Assembly (NCBI GenBank): GCA_022605955.1
Contig: JAKCOZ010000014.1
Span: 15,940,001-16,004,000, forward strand
Direction of reading: 5' to 3'
Length of the DNA stretch: 64,000 nucleotides
DNA from: Rallus limicola
Taxonomy: Eukaryota; Chordata; Aves; Gruiformes; Rallidae
A model generated the notes under the pieces. It did not search any database and was not told where the DNA came from. It worked only from the letters and a program-made list of their open reading frames with translations. Both the position numbers and the translations under genes were made by a program. Below, piece after piece: positions 49,601 through 61,807 of the stretch. The first letter of the stretch is position 1. The number at the start of each line of letters is the position of its first letter.

Positions 49601-52600
49601 GTCCCCAATCCACCGGCTGCAATTGCCCTAAACAGACTTGTTGCATGCCTCCACTTCCCTTTTGCCCTCCCTATATCTGCTCAGGTGTCTGGGCAGGGGC
49701 TGAAGGGGACTGGCTGCCTCGGGGAGACCTGACTGTATTTACATCCTCACCATACACAAAGTATGTGATGAGTAATTGCATGCTAATGAGCAGGCTGCTC
49801 TGCTGGTTGTGGGATACTCTGGAGTACATTGCACACATTTGTCATGGGGGTCCCAGCTCACTCTGGCCCTTTTCTTGTTCCCACTTTGGGGAAAAGGTGG
49901 CCTTGGTTTTGCAAGGGGATCTTTTGCTCCTTGTGAATGTCATGAGAAGTGTTGATGAGTGGCAGAATTTGAGAAAGACGATTTAAATGCGAATTTCAGC
50001 GTTTCTCAGCTGGCACCTTTCAATGCCATTGCATGGCACAGCTTGATGACGCTTCAAAAAGAATTTAGAACCTTTCTGGCATTGCTACAGGTCCCCATTC
50101 CTGTAGCTTTGGGCTGAGATATACCAAGGATACAAAGAGCCCTGAGCTTGACTGAGCTCTCAGGAAGAGAAAACTGGAAAACTTCAGAGCTTGGTGCTCA
50201 GACCTGCTGCCTGCTAACAGCAAGGAGGCTGGCCTTAATTTGAGAGGTGCAAATTAAACCATACGGCCACAAATTTGGAACAAAAACTAAACCACACAAG
50301 TGAAACTCAGAAAAACTGAAGAGCTGGAAAGGGAAGGGAAGGCAGGCTGTGCTGTCTGGAAATAGGCTCCCTGAAGCTTTTGCTGCAGGAGACCCCCGAG
50401 CTGCCCCCAGGGAAGTCCCCAAAGATGCTTGCAGGCCAGCCAGGAGCTGGCTGGCTCATCAGGTTCCCCGCAGCTTTAATTGTGCTGTGCCTTGGATTTT
50501 CCTCCTTTCTCTCCCTCTTTCTCACAAAGAGAGTCTCTCCAGACACATCTGGGATCACAAGGAGAGGCAGCTGCCTTGGTAAGCCTTTGCAGAACCCAGG
50601 GAAGCAGAGGGGGACAAGTGATTCTCTGGACTTTCTCTTTCCAAGGAGAGCAACCATGTCTAGATGAGAGCTGGCTATGGGCATCAATTAGAAGTCATGC
50701 TGGAAAGGTAAAGGATGCTGCATGGCACAGCCCTTGCCCAGGGCTCGGCTTTCTCCTCTGGCTGTTGGCTTTGTGTCCCAGCTGGCAGAGTTGGGGGGCA
50801 GCAAAAGCTGTTGGAAGGGCTTGTGCACAGCCCCAGCAGGCAGAGGAGACCCAACAGAGTGCTGCTTGCTTTCAGAGGGAGAGGAAGAAGAGGCAGTGGG
50901 CAGAAAGCCTGGGCAGCCTTGCCAAGGTGACCAATGCAAGGAATGGCAGGGAAGGTGGGATGGGGTAGTACCCACATGCAGTTGCACCATTCCTGCTGTC
51001 ACATGTGTCCTTGGCTCGGACCCCTCAGGACCTCATGTGAGAGAGGGCTGGGGAAGCTGGACACATCACTGGTCTGCCTAGGCTGGGTAATTGGACCATT
51101 CTCCTGCCCAGAAGCCATGGCCAAGGCCAGATTTGTTCTTGACAAGTTCATTGAGCGCCCAGGAGTCTTGGGGGGCTGCTGGCAAGGCAGCCCTGCTTGG
51201 GGCAAGCTGGGAGCTGCTGGGCTCCAGCTTTCAAGGGAACATTATCTGCATTACTTAGCACCGGGCATCAGCTTCAACTTTAAAATCTTAAAACCTAAGA
51301 AAAGCATTTTTTCCTTTGGTTTCTGTTGGAGGTGTGCTCAGACCAAAACCCTAGGCACTCTGGCTCAAACTTGATTTATAGATGCAAATCTGAGGTTCCT
51401 GGGCTTGATCATTACCCAGGGCTGCAGAAGCATCCTGTGTGCAGGCATCAATGACGCCGGGAATGCCGGGAGCCAGAGCTGTAGAGCTGCTTGCATCTTG
51501 AGTCTCCTTACTTCGTTCATTCTTAATGAGAGCTGGAGTTGCCTGTGTATGTAAATCACTCTGATTATTGTAGCTTTACTACGGCACCATCTGCTTTCAT
51601 GGCACTTTGTGGCTGTAAAGATAGTTGCTGCCACGAGCATGCACGTGCACATTTACACAGGGTGTACAGGCCAGGCAGCCTTGGGTCTCCGCAGGCAGCG
51701 ACCCCCCCCCAAGGAGCCTGTAACCCAATAAACTCTGCTTTTGGGGGCAGGGCACCTCCATGCATGGAACGGGTGAGGAATCCACATTGTTTCAGGACAG
51801 TGACTGGAGCATTAATTAAAAGGAGAACGTTTCCCAACACCCCTTACTCAGGATGAAACCCCCTCCCATGGCACTGGTAGCCTGATGCTAGGAAGGGTTT
51901 TTTTCCCCTAGAAGTTTTCTGGTTTAATGCTTTTAAAAAATTATGAGTACAAGAGAAGGGATGGGTTTTCTTTCCCCCAGTTTAGGATTTCAGGAAAAAG
52001 CTTGCTCTGGCCCAGGCAAGCAGGTTTCTGTTCCTGAAATCAGTGTTTGCACTGGGGCTGGAGCAGCAGTGGGCGACTGGCAGAAACACTGAGGACTCAG
52101 AGCATCCCAAGTGGAGCTGGGCAACACTGGCCCTGGTGAGATGAGCAAGCCCCAGACTCCAGACATGAAGCTCAAAGACCTGCTGTTGGAGAAAAGCATG
52201 AGAGGGGGGAAGGAATAAATCTGTTAAAACAGCAAGGTTTTGTATATCCAGCAGAAATAACATTTCAGACCTGTAATAACACATAGCATTAAACTGAGCA
52301 GAGCATTCGAGCTGCTAATATATCTCATTGTCATGTTTCTTCTAGGTTTGCTTTGTGCTGCAGGGACACTGTCAGAGAGCCAAAGCCAAAAACTTCAGGT
52401 TTATAAAACAGCAAAGGGCTTTTTGATTTATTTTTTTCCCTGTTATTTCAATAAAACAACACATCTGTTGCTTAGTTTAACCATCCCTGACTGGTCTTGG
52501 GAATAGAAACAAAGCAGGGCTGTCTGACAGGAGGAGCAGAAAGCATCAATGGCAGCTGTGCTTCCTTGTCCTGGACAAGCAGGGCACGAACCATGAGCCC

Positions 52601-55551
52601 ACTACCTCAGTCCTGGAAAAAAACGTTGCATCCTGAACTGTGTTCAGATAAAAACAGTCCAAAGGGCAGCTCAGGTGAGAACAGAGAAAGCAGTTGGGGG
52701 CTTTCATCCTCACCCCAGCTTTACCAGGGGGCCTCTGTATTTGATAATATTCTGCATATCTCAAAATGTAACCACTTCACTGAAGAAATTCAGGGATATT
52801 TTTAGGCTTTGGGGATTGTTTTTTGTACCCAAAGCTCCTTCCAGGACTACAAACAGATGGCCAGCTGGAAAGCTGAGGTTTTAGGTTTGCTTTGGACAGC
52901 CAGCACTTCCCAGAGAGCTTGGGAGAGTTTGCCCCAGCCCCTGGTCCCCGGGGCCCCAGCAGCAGGGGTGCCAGCCATGCAGCCACCCCACATCACAGAG
53001 ATGGGGCATGGGGCCGTTGCTTGCCCCAGGGTTTTGTGGGGTAGTAGGGATGATGCTTGTGAGCAGATACCCACACAACAGCCCCACCAGCTGGGTTGTG
53101 TGTTGGGAGGGTAAGCTGCTGCTTTCCCCCCTCCCTGAAAGGATAAAGAGATGTCCTGATCTGAACTTCTGAGACTTTTTGCTGATTTGTTTTCTTTCTG
53201 CTGTGCTGGAAGGCGCAGTGTCCATCACGGGGCTGGCGTGTATCCCCTGGGGCTGTACGTGCAGCCTGTGTGCAGAGTGATGGCTGCAGCACCACAGCCG
53301 TGCCCCATGTGAGGACAGGATGGCGGGAAGCAGTTTCCCACCTGCGTTTCTCTCAGTGGTTGTTTATGGCCTTTAGAAGAGATTCCAAAGAGTATTTTGT
53401 AAAATAATGTTCAGAGTCTTTGAACCGGGCCTGGCCCTCTGAAAAGCCAGGTGCTACCTCTGGCAGGGCTCATGAGCTCAGCACAGGAATCGCCAGGCAA
53501 AGCTTCATGGCTGAGCTGTGAGGAGATAAATCCAGGTCACGGTAATGGCTTCTTCTGGCCTGACTATGGATGGCCCAGCCAGTGGCAGAGCACCAGGCTC
53601 TGTGGGGAGCAGGATGGAGCCTGGCTTGGTAAAACCAGGGCTCAAGGGACTCTCTGCTGCCCTGCAAGGTGGAATCAAGGCTCTCCCTACAGCCATACCT
53701 CCCAAAAGGTTTGGGCATCTGGATGGGAATACACAGAGGACATCAAAGACAGGAGCTGTGCAATGCCATACAGCGTGGCCCTCCTTCACACTCCTCCTTG
53801 GCTGAGCTTGGACCACAATTTGCCTGTCCTGCTCAGCTGACCCAGAGTGTGTGGGGAGATGGGTGGGAGGCAGGAGCTCTGAAAGTCCATTGTGGTGGCA
53901 CTGCTTTTACAGCCAATTAAAAATGAATCACATTTGAGCAGGCTGCAAACTGAAGGTTACAGCATTGCCAGAGGAGGAAAACCCAGCAGGAGCAGGTGGC
54001 AGGAGAGCTGACTCTGGGTACTGTCAGCTACGCCGGCCCGCAAACAGATGGCATGGAGAAGTGGAGGCTCTGAATTAGTGATCTTTGGCTTTATTTTAAG
54101 TGTGGGACAAAAATCTCTGTAGAAAATTGACTCAAGATGCACAGCCTGTAGCTGTGATTTTTCCCCGGGGTGTTTCTGTGGAGCTGCACTAGGTTGTCAC
54201 CTCAGGTACGGTGCTGGTCCCAGCTCTGTATTTATCACATGGGGAGGTAAGCCCAGTGCTGCTCGGGAGTTACACCTCCTGCTTTGCAGGTTCTACCTGC
54301 CAATGACAAGCGGGTTGTTTGTTATAAACAAACTGGAGAGCTGGTTTTAGAGCAGGAGGCTGAGTGCTGGCCACCTCCTGGCTATCTCTGGAGAGACAAA
54401 TGGCCACACACCAAACCCTTCCCGACCCCCAGAGCAGGCAGCAGGAAGGTGAAGGGGACTTTTCACCTTTAAACTTTTCCACGAAGCTTGCCCAGGTGAC
54501 TCACAGCAGTAAAAGCTATTCCCAGCTTTGGATGAGGATGGTGCCGGCATGACTCCCCGGCAGCCCATAGCTGGCATAGCTTGGCCCCGTGGGGAGCATG
54601 CCGCTCCAGCCTGGGCTCCTGCAGAGGGCATGCCGCCCCGTGTTCCCTCCTCACAGCATCTGTTTCAGCTATGGGATAATATTTTCCATTCGGTGCATCC
54701 AAAAAAAATACAGCCCAGCTGGGCTGGAGAGTCCTCTGCACCCTGACGCCCTAGGGCTGCAAATACCCCCAACTCCAGCAAAGTTTTCCAGCCAGAGCTC
54801 TGCAGAAATCCACAGCACCCCAGAAAACAGCTTGCGTGGCCAGTGATGCCTTTTGTGCCTCCTGACCCTGCTAATGCTGGCTCTTCGGGGTGACTGGGTG
54901 CTGGGAAGAGGGACTGCACTCTGCCCATCTCCAGGTGGATGGCTGAGAGCTGGGGCAAAGTGATGTCCCAGACAGCCCTGCAGCTGCCAGGTCTCTGTGC
55001 CAGCAACCAGGGAAGGTGGCATAGGATGCAGACACCATCCGTCCTGTGTGTTAAAGTACAAACTGTCTGACTGGGACTGCATGCTTCTCTTTTAAAATGG
55101 CAGATGGAAAGGAAAGCTGTAATCTGAGGCTGGCTTTGGGCTCTTCTGTCTCCTCAGGACTGTATCCTATAGTGCATTTTTGGAAAGTGTGGGTTTGTAC
55201 AAGGAGAGGTTTTCCAACAGGTTCTCCCACCACCATCATGGGGTACGAGGAGTGGCTCGAGGTGCCAAAGCCAGCATGACAGAGATGGCCTCATTGAGCA
55301 GGAAAGCTGTAGGCTTGTGGCTGCAGAGCACAGTGAGCAGTTTAATAACCTATCCATCTCATAGCAAGCTCTGGACTGGTCCCCCCAAAAGTGTCAGGGG
55401 GACAACAACATGGACCCAGCGTGCAGAGTGCAGACCTACAATTGCACATCTGCCTCAGCTATGGCGCAGCAGCCCCCAGCTGCTGTGTGAGGGCTTTGAA
55501 CTTGTGCTGACCCAATGAGCTGCCTTCCCTGGCACAAAGGCATTGGACCCA
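43633..55551. other. gene-free stretch, mostly single-copy, G+C rising to the right
   Basis: About 12 kb without a supported gene or recognised transposon. From about 49 kb the base composition becomes richer in G+C, which lengthens chance ORFs on both strands around 50.3-51.4 kb and 52.5-55.5 kb. None shows a domain or splice pattern I can defend. AT-rich blocks at 44,690-44,960 and 46,890-47,060 are candidate conserved elements. A short tandem duplication lies at 48340. Confidence 0.45.
48340..48383 (+). repeat. two-copy tandem duplication, 23-bp period
   Basis: A 21-base unit beginning GGCATGAAATCACAGGAGG occurs at 48340-48360 and again, identical, at 48363-48383, separated by AG. Exact identity suggests a recent local duplication by slippage. 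Confidence 0.95.
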
Positions 55552-56371
55552 TGCTGTGGTTTTGCATGGTGGGCTTCTGCAAGAAGCAGCTAGAAGCTTT
55601 CCTCAGGCCTGACACCAGCTGGCTCAGGGTCAGACCCGCCACTGACCAGGGCCGAGCCCATCAGTGATGGTCACAGAGACTCTGGGAATCACATTTAGGG
55701 GGAAAAAACCACGCAAACAGCTGCCTTTTGCCACCAGAGAAGGGAGTGAGAAGATGCAAGAAACTGTGCAGACACCAAGGTCAATGAAGAAGTGGGGGGA
55801 GGAGACAGCCCAGATGCTGGAGAGAAAGATTTCCCTGCAGCCTGTGGAGAAACCCATGGAGAGGCAGGTTGCACCCCTGCAGCCCATGGAAGATGTCAGG
55901 GAGCAGAGATCCCACCTGCAAACCATGGAGAGAGATGCCCATGCCAGAGCAGGTTTGCTGGGGGGACTTGTGACTCCACGGAGGACCTGGCTGGAGCAGT
56001 CTGAGCCTGAGAGACTGGACCCCATAGCAGTGACCCACGCTGGGGCAGCTAGTGAAGAGTTGAAGCCCTGTGGGAAAAGGACTCATGTTGGAGAAGTATG
56101 GGAAGGACTGTCTCCCATGGGTGGGACCCCACAGTGCAGGAGGGGAAAGGTGTGAGGGATGCCACACCCCCACGCCCCCCAAGAAGGAAAAACAACTCAT
56201 TCAACTCATTCCGTATTGAGACTGTTTTGCCCATGACGCTAACTGCAGAGTGATCCTTATCCCGACTCCTGAGCCTCTCAATATATATTTTCCCCCTTGT
56301 CCAGATGAAAAGGGGAGTGACAGAGAGACTTTCAGGTCCATCTGGCCCCCAGCCAGGGTGAAACCACCACA
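55552..56371 (+). mobile_element. solo LTR of an avian endogenous retrovirus, internally deleted
   Basis: The left end (TGCTGTGGTTTTGCATGG) and right end (CCAGCCAGGGTGAAACCACCACA) match the termini of a common long avian LTR, with the TG...CA ends expected of one. Between them come GAAGCAGCTAGAAGCTTTCC, the GGCCGAGCCCATCAGTGATGG block, a run of degenerate CCATGGAGAG/CTGCAGCCC units (about 55840-55935), the CTGTTTTGCCCATGACG block at about 56220 and GGGGAGTGACAGAGAG. The region that normally carries the polyadenylation AATAAA, just before CTGTTTTGCCC, is missing, so the copy looks internally deleted. Flanking bases ACCCA and ACCTC may be a decayed five-base target duplication. No gag, pol or env is attached. 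The 163-codon frame at 55664-56155 lies inside LTR sequence and is not a gene. Confidence 0.75.
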
Positions 56372-57004
56372 ACCTCACAGGGCTGATGAACAACGAAAGC
56401 GAAAGGCAGCAGATATGAAGCTCAGGGCTACCTAAGGTGCTGAGAAGAAGGGTGAAGGAAGAAAAATGAATAAACAAAAATTAGGGGTGAGGGGTGAGGA
56501 GAGATATTTGTATAAGTAAAACCATTGCCTGGCATGATGGTGGCTCCAGTTTTGCTGTTTATGTCTTTTCTTTCCAGGTTGTGCCCATCCCAGTTGCAGG
56601 TGCAACAGTTTCCTGCAATAAGCCACAAAGGAGACCAGCAGCAATGACACCACTTCCCTGGATGCCTTTCCCACGCCTCTGGAAGAGTTGCTTGGCCCAA
56701 CCTTGACACGGACAGCAAAGAGAGCATCCTTACAGCATGGGTGAGAAGCTGACAAGCACAGCAGCAGCACCCATTCCTTCCCAAAGGCTCATGAAAGAAT
56801 TCAAGCCCTGACTCTGTGAAGGACATGAGAGATCTCAGTTGCTACCAGACCTTTGCATACTCATGACTGGCAAATCGCCCCATCACGAGGGAAGGCATGG
56901 TGAAACAGAGATAGAGGCAGAAAATAAGGAGCTGGATCTTTTTCACGAGGATAGCTGCAGGAGTCATTTGAAATTCCTGAAGAAGGCTGGTGGTGTTTAA
57001 TGCA
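56372..57004. other. unassigned gap between an LTR and a LINE scrap
   Basis: No gene or repeat recognised. It includes a short AATAAA at about 56467-56472 on the plus strand, outside the LTR end and without a linked gene. Confidence 0.45.
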
Positions 57005-57110
57005 TGCCTTAATGATCTGGAAAAAGAGGTGAGCAGTGAGGTGGCAAATCCGCAGATGGCCCCAAATTGTTGCAGTTGCTCAGGATGAGGCTGTGAAGAG
57101 CACTTTTATG
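57005..57110 (+). mobile_element. ancient LINE (CR1-like) reverse-transcriptase scrap
   Basis: The plus strand reads AATGATCTGGAAAAAGAGGTG and then GAGGTGGCAAAT-CCGCAGATGG. This corresponds to the NDLEKEV...EVA-FADDTK stretch of CR1-group reverse transcriptases. The second catalytic aspartate codon is changed (GCAGATGGC where GCAGATGAC is expected) and the preceding phenylalanine is lost. Similarity fades within about 50 bases on the right. It is a very old fragment from a different CR1 lineage than the copy at 42.3 kb. Confidence 0.6.
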
Positions 57111-57136
57111 GAGACATACCTGCCCAGGAATTGGAA

Positions 57137-57149
57137 GGGGGGGGGGGGG
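57137..57149 (+). repeat. G13 homopolymer
   Basis: Thirteen consecutive G soon after the LINE scrap; low-complexity and prone to length error. Confidence 0.9.
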
Positions 57150-58074
57150 TGCAGAGCAGGGGTGACCTGGGGGAGTGGTGGTCCCAGTTATTCAGGGCTC
57201 GCTGTGGCACTGTTTATTCCCTGGCCGTAGCACACAAGGCAGTGGGGCTTCAGGTGCCACATCCTTCAGATCTGTCCGGAAATGAAGCATGTGACAGCAA
57301 ATTTTGGAGTTCCCCCAGGCAGAGAGCATACATCCTGGGGTGCAAAGCAAATGCAGTAATGGGCACAGCGGGCAGCTGTGCATGCAGTGGGGGAGAAGAG
57401 ATGGGGAAGATGTTCCTGAGGGCCAGCATCTCAGCTGGGACCTGGATGGGGAGGTCTGCCATGCCCTTGTCTCCTGAACTCTGCCCCTTACTCATCAAAC
57501 TCAAAGGAGGTTGCTGCTCTTTTTTAAGAATCAGTAAGACTCTCACAAAAAGACTTTGATACGCCACTGGATGTAGAACCAGGCAGTTTGCTGGGCCAGA
57601 AAGCCCTGCTTTCCCAGATGTTGCCTGTACAGGAGCAATGGCCAAGGTGGGGGGAATGGTGCATGGAGCAGGCTGCATCCCTCCATTCCTGCTACTGCAG
57701 TGGCCCTGCCTGGTCCTGGGCTCTGTCTGAGCTGCATGCATGCCCCTCACACTGACAGTGAGTTGCTGCGCATTGCAAAAAGTCATATGGAAATGTAATG
57801 CATAATCAGAGCTTAGTAATGTATTTATCTGTAACTAATACACTTATATGAAGTACATCACATTATTTCCTTTCCTTTTTCAAAGCCTGTGTGTAAAATG
57901 GAGACAGTGCTTTGCATGGCGATGGCCTGCTTGTTGGTGTTTGTGAGGTGCTCAGACATTGCCAAGGATGCAACCACACAAGCAGGCAATAGAGTGGCAC
58001 TGTGATCTTTTTAATAAGAGCCATATTAATCTAAAAATTAAATATAAGGTGTTGAGGTTTACTAACAATGTCAT

Positions 58075-58117
58075 AGAAGAAGAGGGGAGGAGAAGGGAGG
58101 AGAGGAAAGAGGAGAAA
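58075..58117 (+). repeat. homopurine tract of about 43 bases
   Basis: An uninterrupted run of A and G made of GGAG, GAAG and GGGG blocks. Homopurine-homopyrimidine tracts with partial mirror symmetry can adopt triplex (H-DNA) structure. The ORF that crosses it is chance. Confidence 0.85.
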
Positions 58118-61100
58118 TTTTCATTTCTGCCAGCAACAGATGCCAGAGTCTCCCTCTGGAATAGCTACAAATCCTGAGGAAAGCAGTGTCATAAGCCATT
58201 TCCTCTTGGCCCAGAAAACAATAGCTGTGTGGTAAGCCTCTATTGCATCCATGAACAGGCTTAAATGAGCCACGCTGAACAGCAAGGCAGCAGCATCCCT
58301 ACGTTTCCTAAAGATCTTGGTCAAACTCAGTGAACTTCAAATTCAGGGCCTGACTAAGCACAACAGGGAATTTACACCCACCAAAATCCCAGTTTCGATG
58401 GGTTTAAACACCTGCCCAGCAGCATATGAGCCTGAGGGACTGGACTGTTATATGCAGTGGTCTGTAAAGCTGTGGAAAACAGAAGGGCTTAGGTCTCCTT
58501 GTGCTTTCAGCTTGCCTACAGACGTTACTATGTGTGTGCTAAGATGCTGCACTGAATCAAACCCAAGGAAAGCACCTTGTAACACTGTGGTCAGCGTGTT
58601 AGATGGTATTATCTATATGGGGGAGAACTGTCAAAACTCAGGAAGGTGAATTGTGTATAGCTTCAAAAAGCGTGCCTCACCCTCACATTCTCACATACAT
58701 AATAGTGTCATGGCAGCAGTAGTGAAGTGATAAAGCTGAGTCTCAAGGTAGCTCAGCAGGAATGAATAAATCTTCATAATTGGCAGGCCGTAATAATAAT
58801 AAATACCTGAGGAGTTTGTTTCTCCCTCTATCCAGTTAGAAAATGAGTACATGGGAATCCTCGCCAGCAATTGGGACTCTTCTAAATAATTTCCAAGTCA
58901 ATCCACTCTGCAACCTCTGCCAGCTCCAGCATCTCAATAATTAAAAAGATACCACTTGTAGCTAATGGCGGAGAGAACAGATGTTTCCCCTTGGAAGCTT
59001 TTTCCTTCTTCCTTCCCATGGTTTTCACTGCCTTAAGCCGTACTGCATCCTGACCACCTCCCAGTTACTGCGGCATGCCTGTTCCAGCTGGTCACAGAGG
59101 CAAAGCCGGGTGTAGTCCCGCACCCTGGAGCACGAGGGATGTATCTGCAGAGATGAAGCTGGGTTTGGTGTACTGAAGATGTTCACTGTCGGTAGCTGGA
59201 GGGTGAAGTGGCAGCGTGTTCTCAGTGAGTCAGCTTCATACCCTTATCCATGTTCCTGCTGGTGCCCAGACACCGGAATACCAGGCAGGATGAAACACGT
59301 AGCCACGTGCCCAGGCTGGCCAGGGGAGGAATGTTCAAAGCTTTTCCCACCTCTGCGTGGAGGTAACTATCATAGACAGAGCTGTGCTTGGTTGTCTGCC
59401 AAAGGTTTGTACACCACCCTTAACCCTGGCGCTGTGCTAAGCCTCTGCCATCTCCAAGTGTGAATTTTGGGGGTCGTTCTTCCAGGCGTGGAATCGTCTG
59501 CTTGACAGCACTGTTTTAGCTCTACCGTGGCCCGGTTTGCTTTGCTTGCTACTACAACCACACAGTATGTTATCAGCACTCAATAAATGTCTCAGCCATC
59601 TCAAGGTGAGATAAAAGATAAGAAATATGACTGCATCACTGGTTTGTTTTTGGTTTGGGGCTTGCAAGTTGCTTAATCTGTCACAGCATCTCAAAAGGCA
59701 ACATGTTTGCTGCCGTTTAGAGTTTGTGGTTTACCCTGTAAAATGGAACAGCCATTGCTGTTTGCTAGCCTTTGACATAGTAAAAAGTGACTATTGGAAT
59801 TTCTACAGGTCACTAAAAGATGTTGGCAACAAAACTGCAAACATTTGCCACCTTTAAAAGGATTATTTTCCATTTGAAGCTGAAAATTTATTTTACTGTA
59901 GTATTCTGGATTTGCACAGAAGACAAACAGAGTTGCTGGCTTTGGTCTCAGGAAAGCTCAGTCCTCATGAACCCGATAGACACAGCTACAGTACTACCAC
60001 TGACATAGTCTTATCCTTGACTGAGCTATTGGTAATCTCTCCACTCCTGCATGGTGCCCAAAGGATATGATTGGCCTATCTGCTCCCCTTCTGGGGGCAA
60101 ATGTGAGCAGGTTTAAATTTAAGCTGTCCTAAATCAAAGCCCAGCTGGCTTGTTGATCTAGAGTAGTTAAGGCATGTAAGAAGATGGTGAAGTTAACAAT
60201 ATTTTCCACTGCTTTTGACTCCATATATGCATTTATAAATGGGCAGGGAGGGGAGGTGAAAGCACAAGTGAAGAAGCATAGCAGTTACAAGCCCATCTCT
60301 GGGCCCATAAAACCAGCCGTGCACCTCTCTGCACAGATGCTGCAGTCCATAGGTGAAAGCAGTGGAGCTGTGAGGATTTCACCCAGCCATAGAGCACTGA
60401 CAAACTATGCAAACTACTGGCAGCTACAGCTCAAACGTCACATTCCTCTAAGCACACAATTGCTCAAGGTCCTTTTCCAGGGGGGCAGTGATCAAAGGGA
60501 CCACAATGGCAGCCCAGTGGCACACCTTGAGTCATGAGGGGTGACCCACCATGGAGTGGGGTCTGTCAGAAATTCCAGCAGAAAGGCAGTAGGTGGCAAC
60601 ATGCTGGGGGCAGGAAGAGAGTTGATGGGTGCATGAAGCCAGAAAAGGGGCATGGCAACCTTTCCCCCATGGCAAACAGTCACTAGCATCACAGAGAGTT
60701 GGCAGTGCCCATGTCAGGCCATCCAGCTGTGTTCACGATTAGTATGAGGGGTGAGGAGCAACATCGCTACCTGGACTCAGCCTGTGACAGAGGAGCAACG
60801 GGTAGGACCCTCATCCTCAGTGTATGAGACCTGTCAGCTTAGCTGGACTTTCCTTCACAGGCCCTGGCCTGATACTTCCAAAGGCAATGAGAGGCTGGGT
60901 GAGGCTGCAATGTCCTCATTTCTCTTTCATTGTCCTAATGTCCTTTGCTCTGGAGGGGTTGCACAACACCTGCCTGCTGGGACAGCTGGACAATATCCAT
61001 CAGCCTGGTTTGGCTGTGCCACAGGGAGTATTTCCAAAAGCAGGCGAGTGACATAGGTGCTCATATCATCTTGCAAGTCAAGAGGACTTGTGCTCCTTTG

Positions 61101-61773
61101 AAAACTTTCAGTCCGCATAAGCAAAGGCCTTTAAATATTTTTAAAGCCAGACAAGAGGCACATAAATATTTGTGTACGGTCAGCCCTGTTTTAGACAAAT
61201 AAAACTACCTTACAGAGACCCTCAAAGATGATCGCACCACGCCAAGGATCAGTGTGGGGCTGATGTCTCCTCTGAAGGTTGCTTGTTTGATCCATTCGCT
61301 GTTTTGATCCCTCTTTCCTCCTCCTATTCATCCCCTGCAGAGAGAAGCGGTGACATGATTTATAGATGTATTTCAAGGTATTTGAATATTTCCAGCCAGC
61401 TACCTCATCCCTGCTACCTGCTCCGACAGCTGCTGTGCTGAGGGCTCCCCGAACAAAAGCTCAGGACAAATGAATCCTTGTCTTCACTCCCAAGAAAGGT
61501 TTAAAAAGAATCACCTCCTTCTTCTGCTATTTCCTTGTCTTGTTATTCTAATTTTTTCCTCTGTGCAGACAGCAGCATTAAGCCCACTAGAGAGCGAAGG
61601 ACTATCAATGAGACCGGGCGAAGATGGAACATGCAGCAGTTCTTTCTCAAAGTTACAATGAAAATACCTACAGGGAGGTGGCATTGCAGCAGGTAGCATA
61701 CACCACCACCACCCCACACCCCCCCATTTTTAGGAAACATCCACATTTACTAAAAAAATATCTCCTATACAGG

Positions 61774-61807
61774 CAAGTTTCTAAATGCCCACAAGTTTCT
61801 AAATGTC
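61774..61807 (+). repeat. two-copy tandem repeat, 18-bp period
   Basis: CAAGTTTCTAAATG occurs at 61774 and again at 61792, each followed by a near-match. A small local duplication. Confidence 0.9.

Noticed and set aside
50307..51374. Cluster of 95-162-codon ORFs on both strands
   Set aside because: The frames overlap each other on opposite strands in G+C-richer DNA, share no known domain and lack consistent splice sites.
52809..53840. Several ORFs over 100 codons
   Set aside because: Same pattern of mutually overlapping frames on both strands without domain signatures.
55664..56155. 163-codon plus-strand ORF
   Set aside because: It lies wholly inside an ERV LTR, and its repeated PME and LQPME strings come from the degenerate LTR repeat, not from a protein family.
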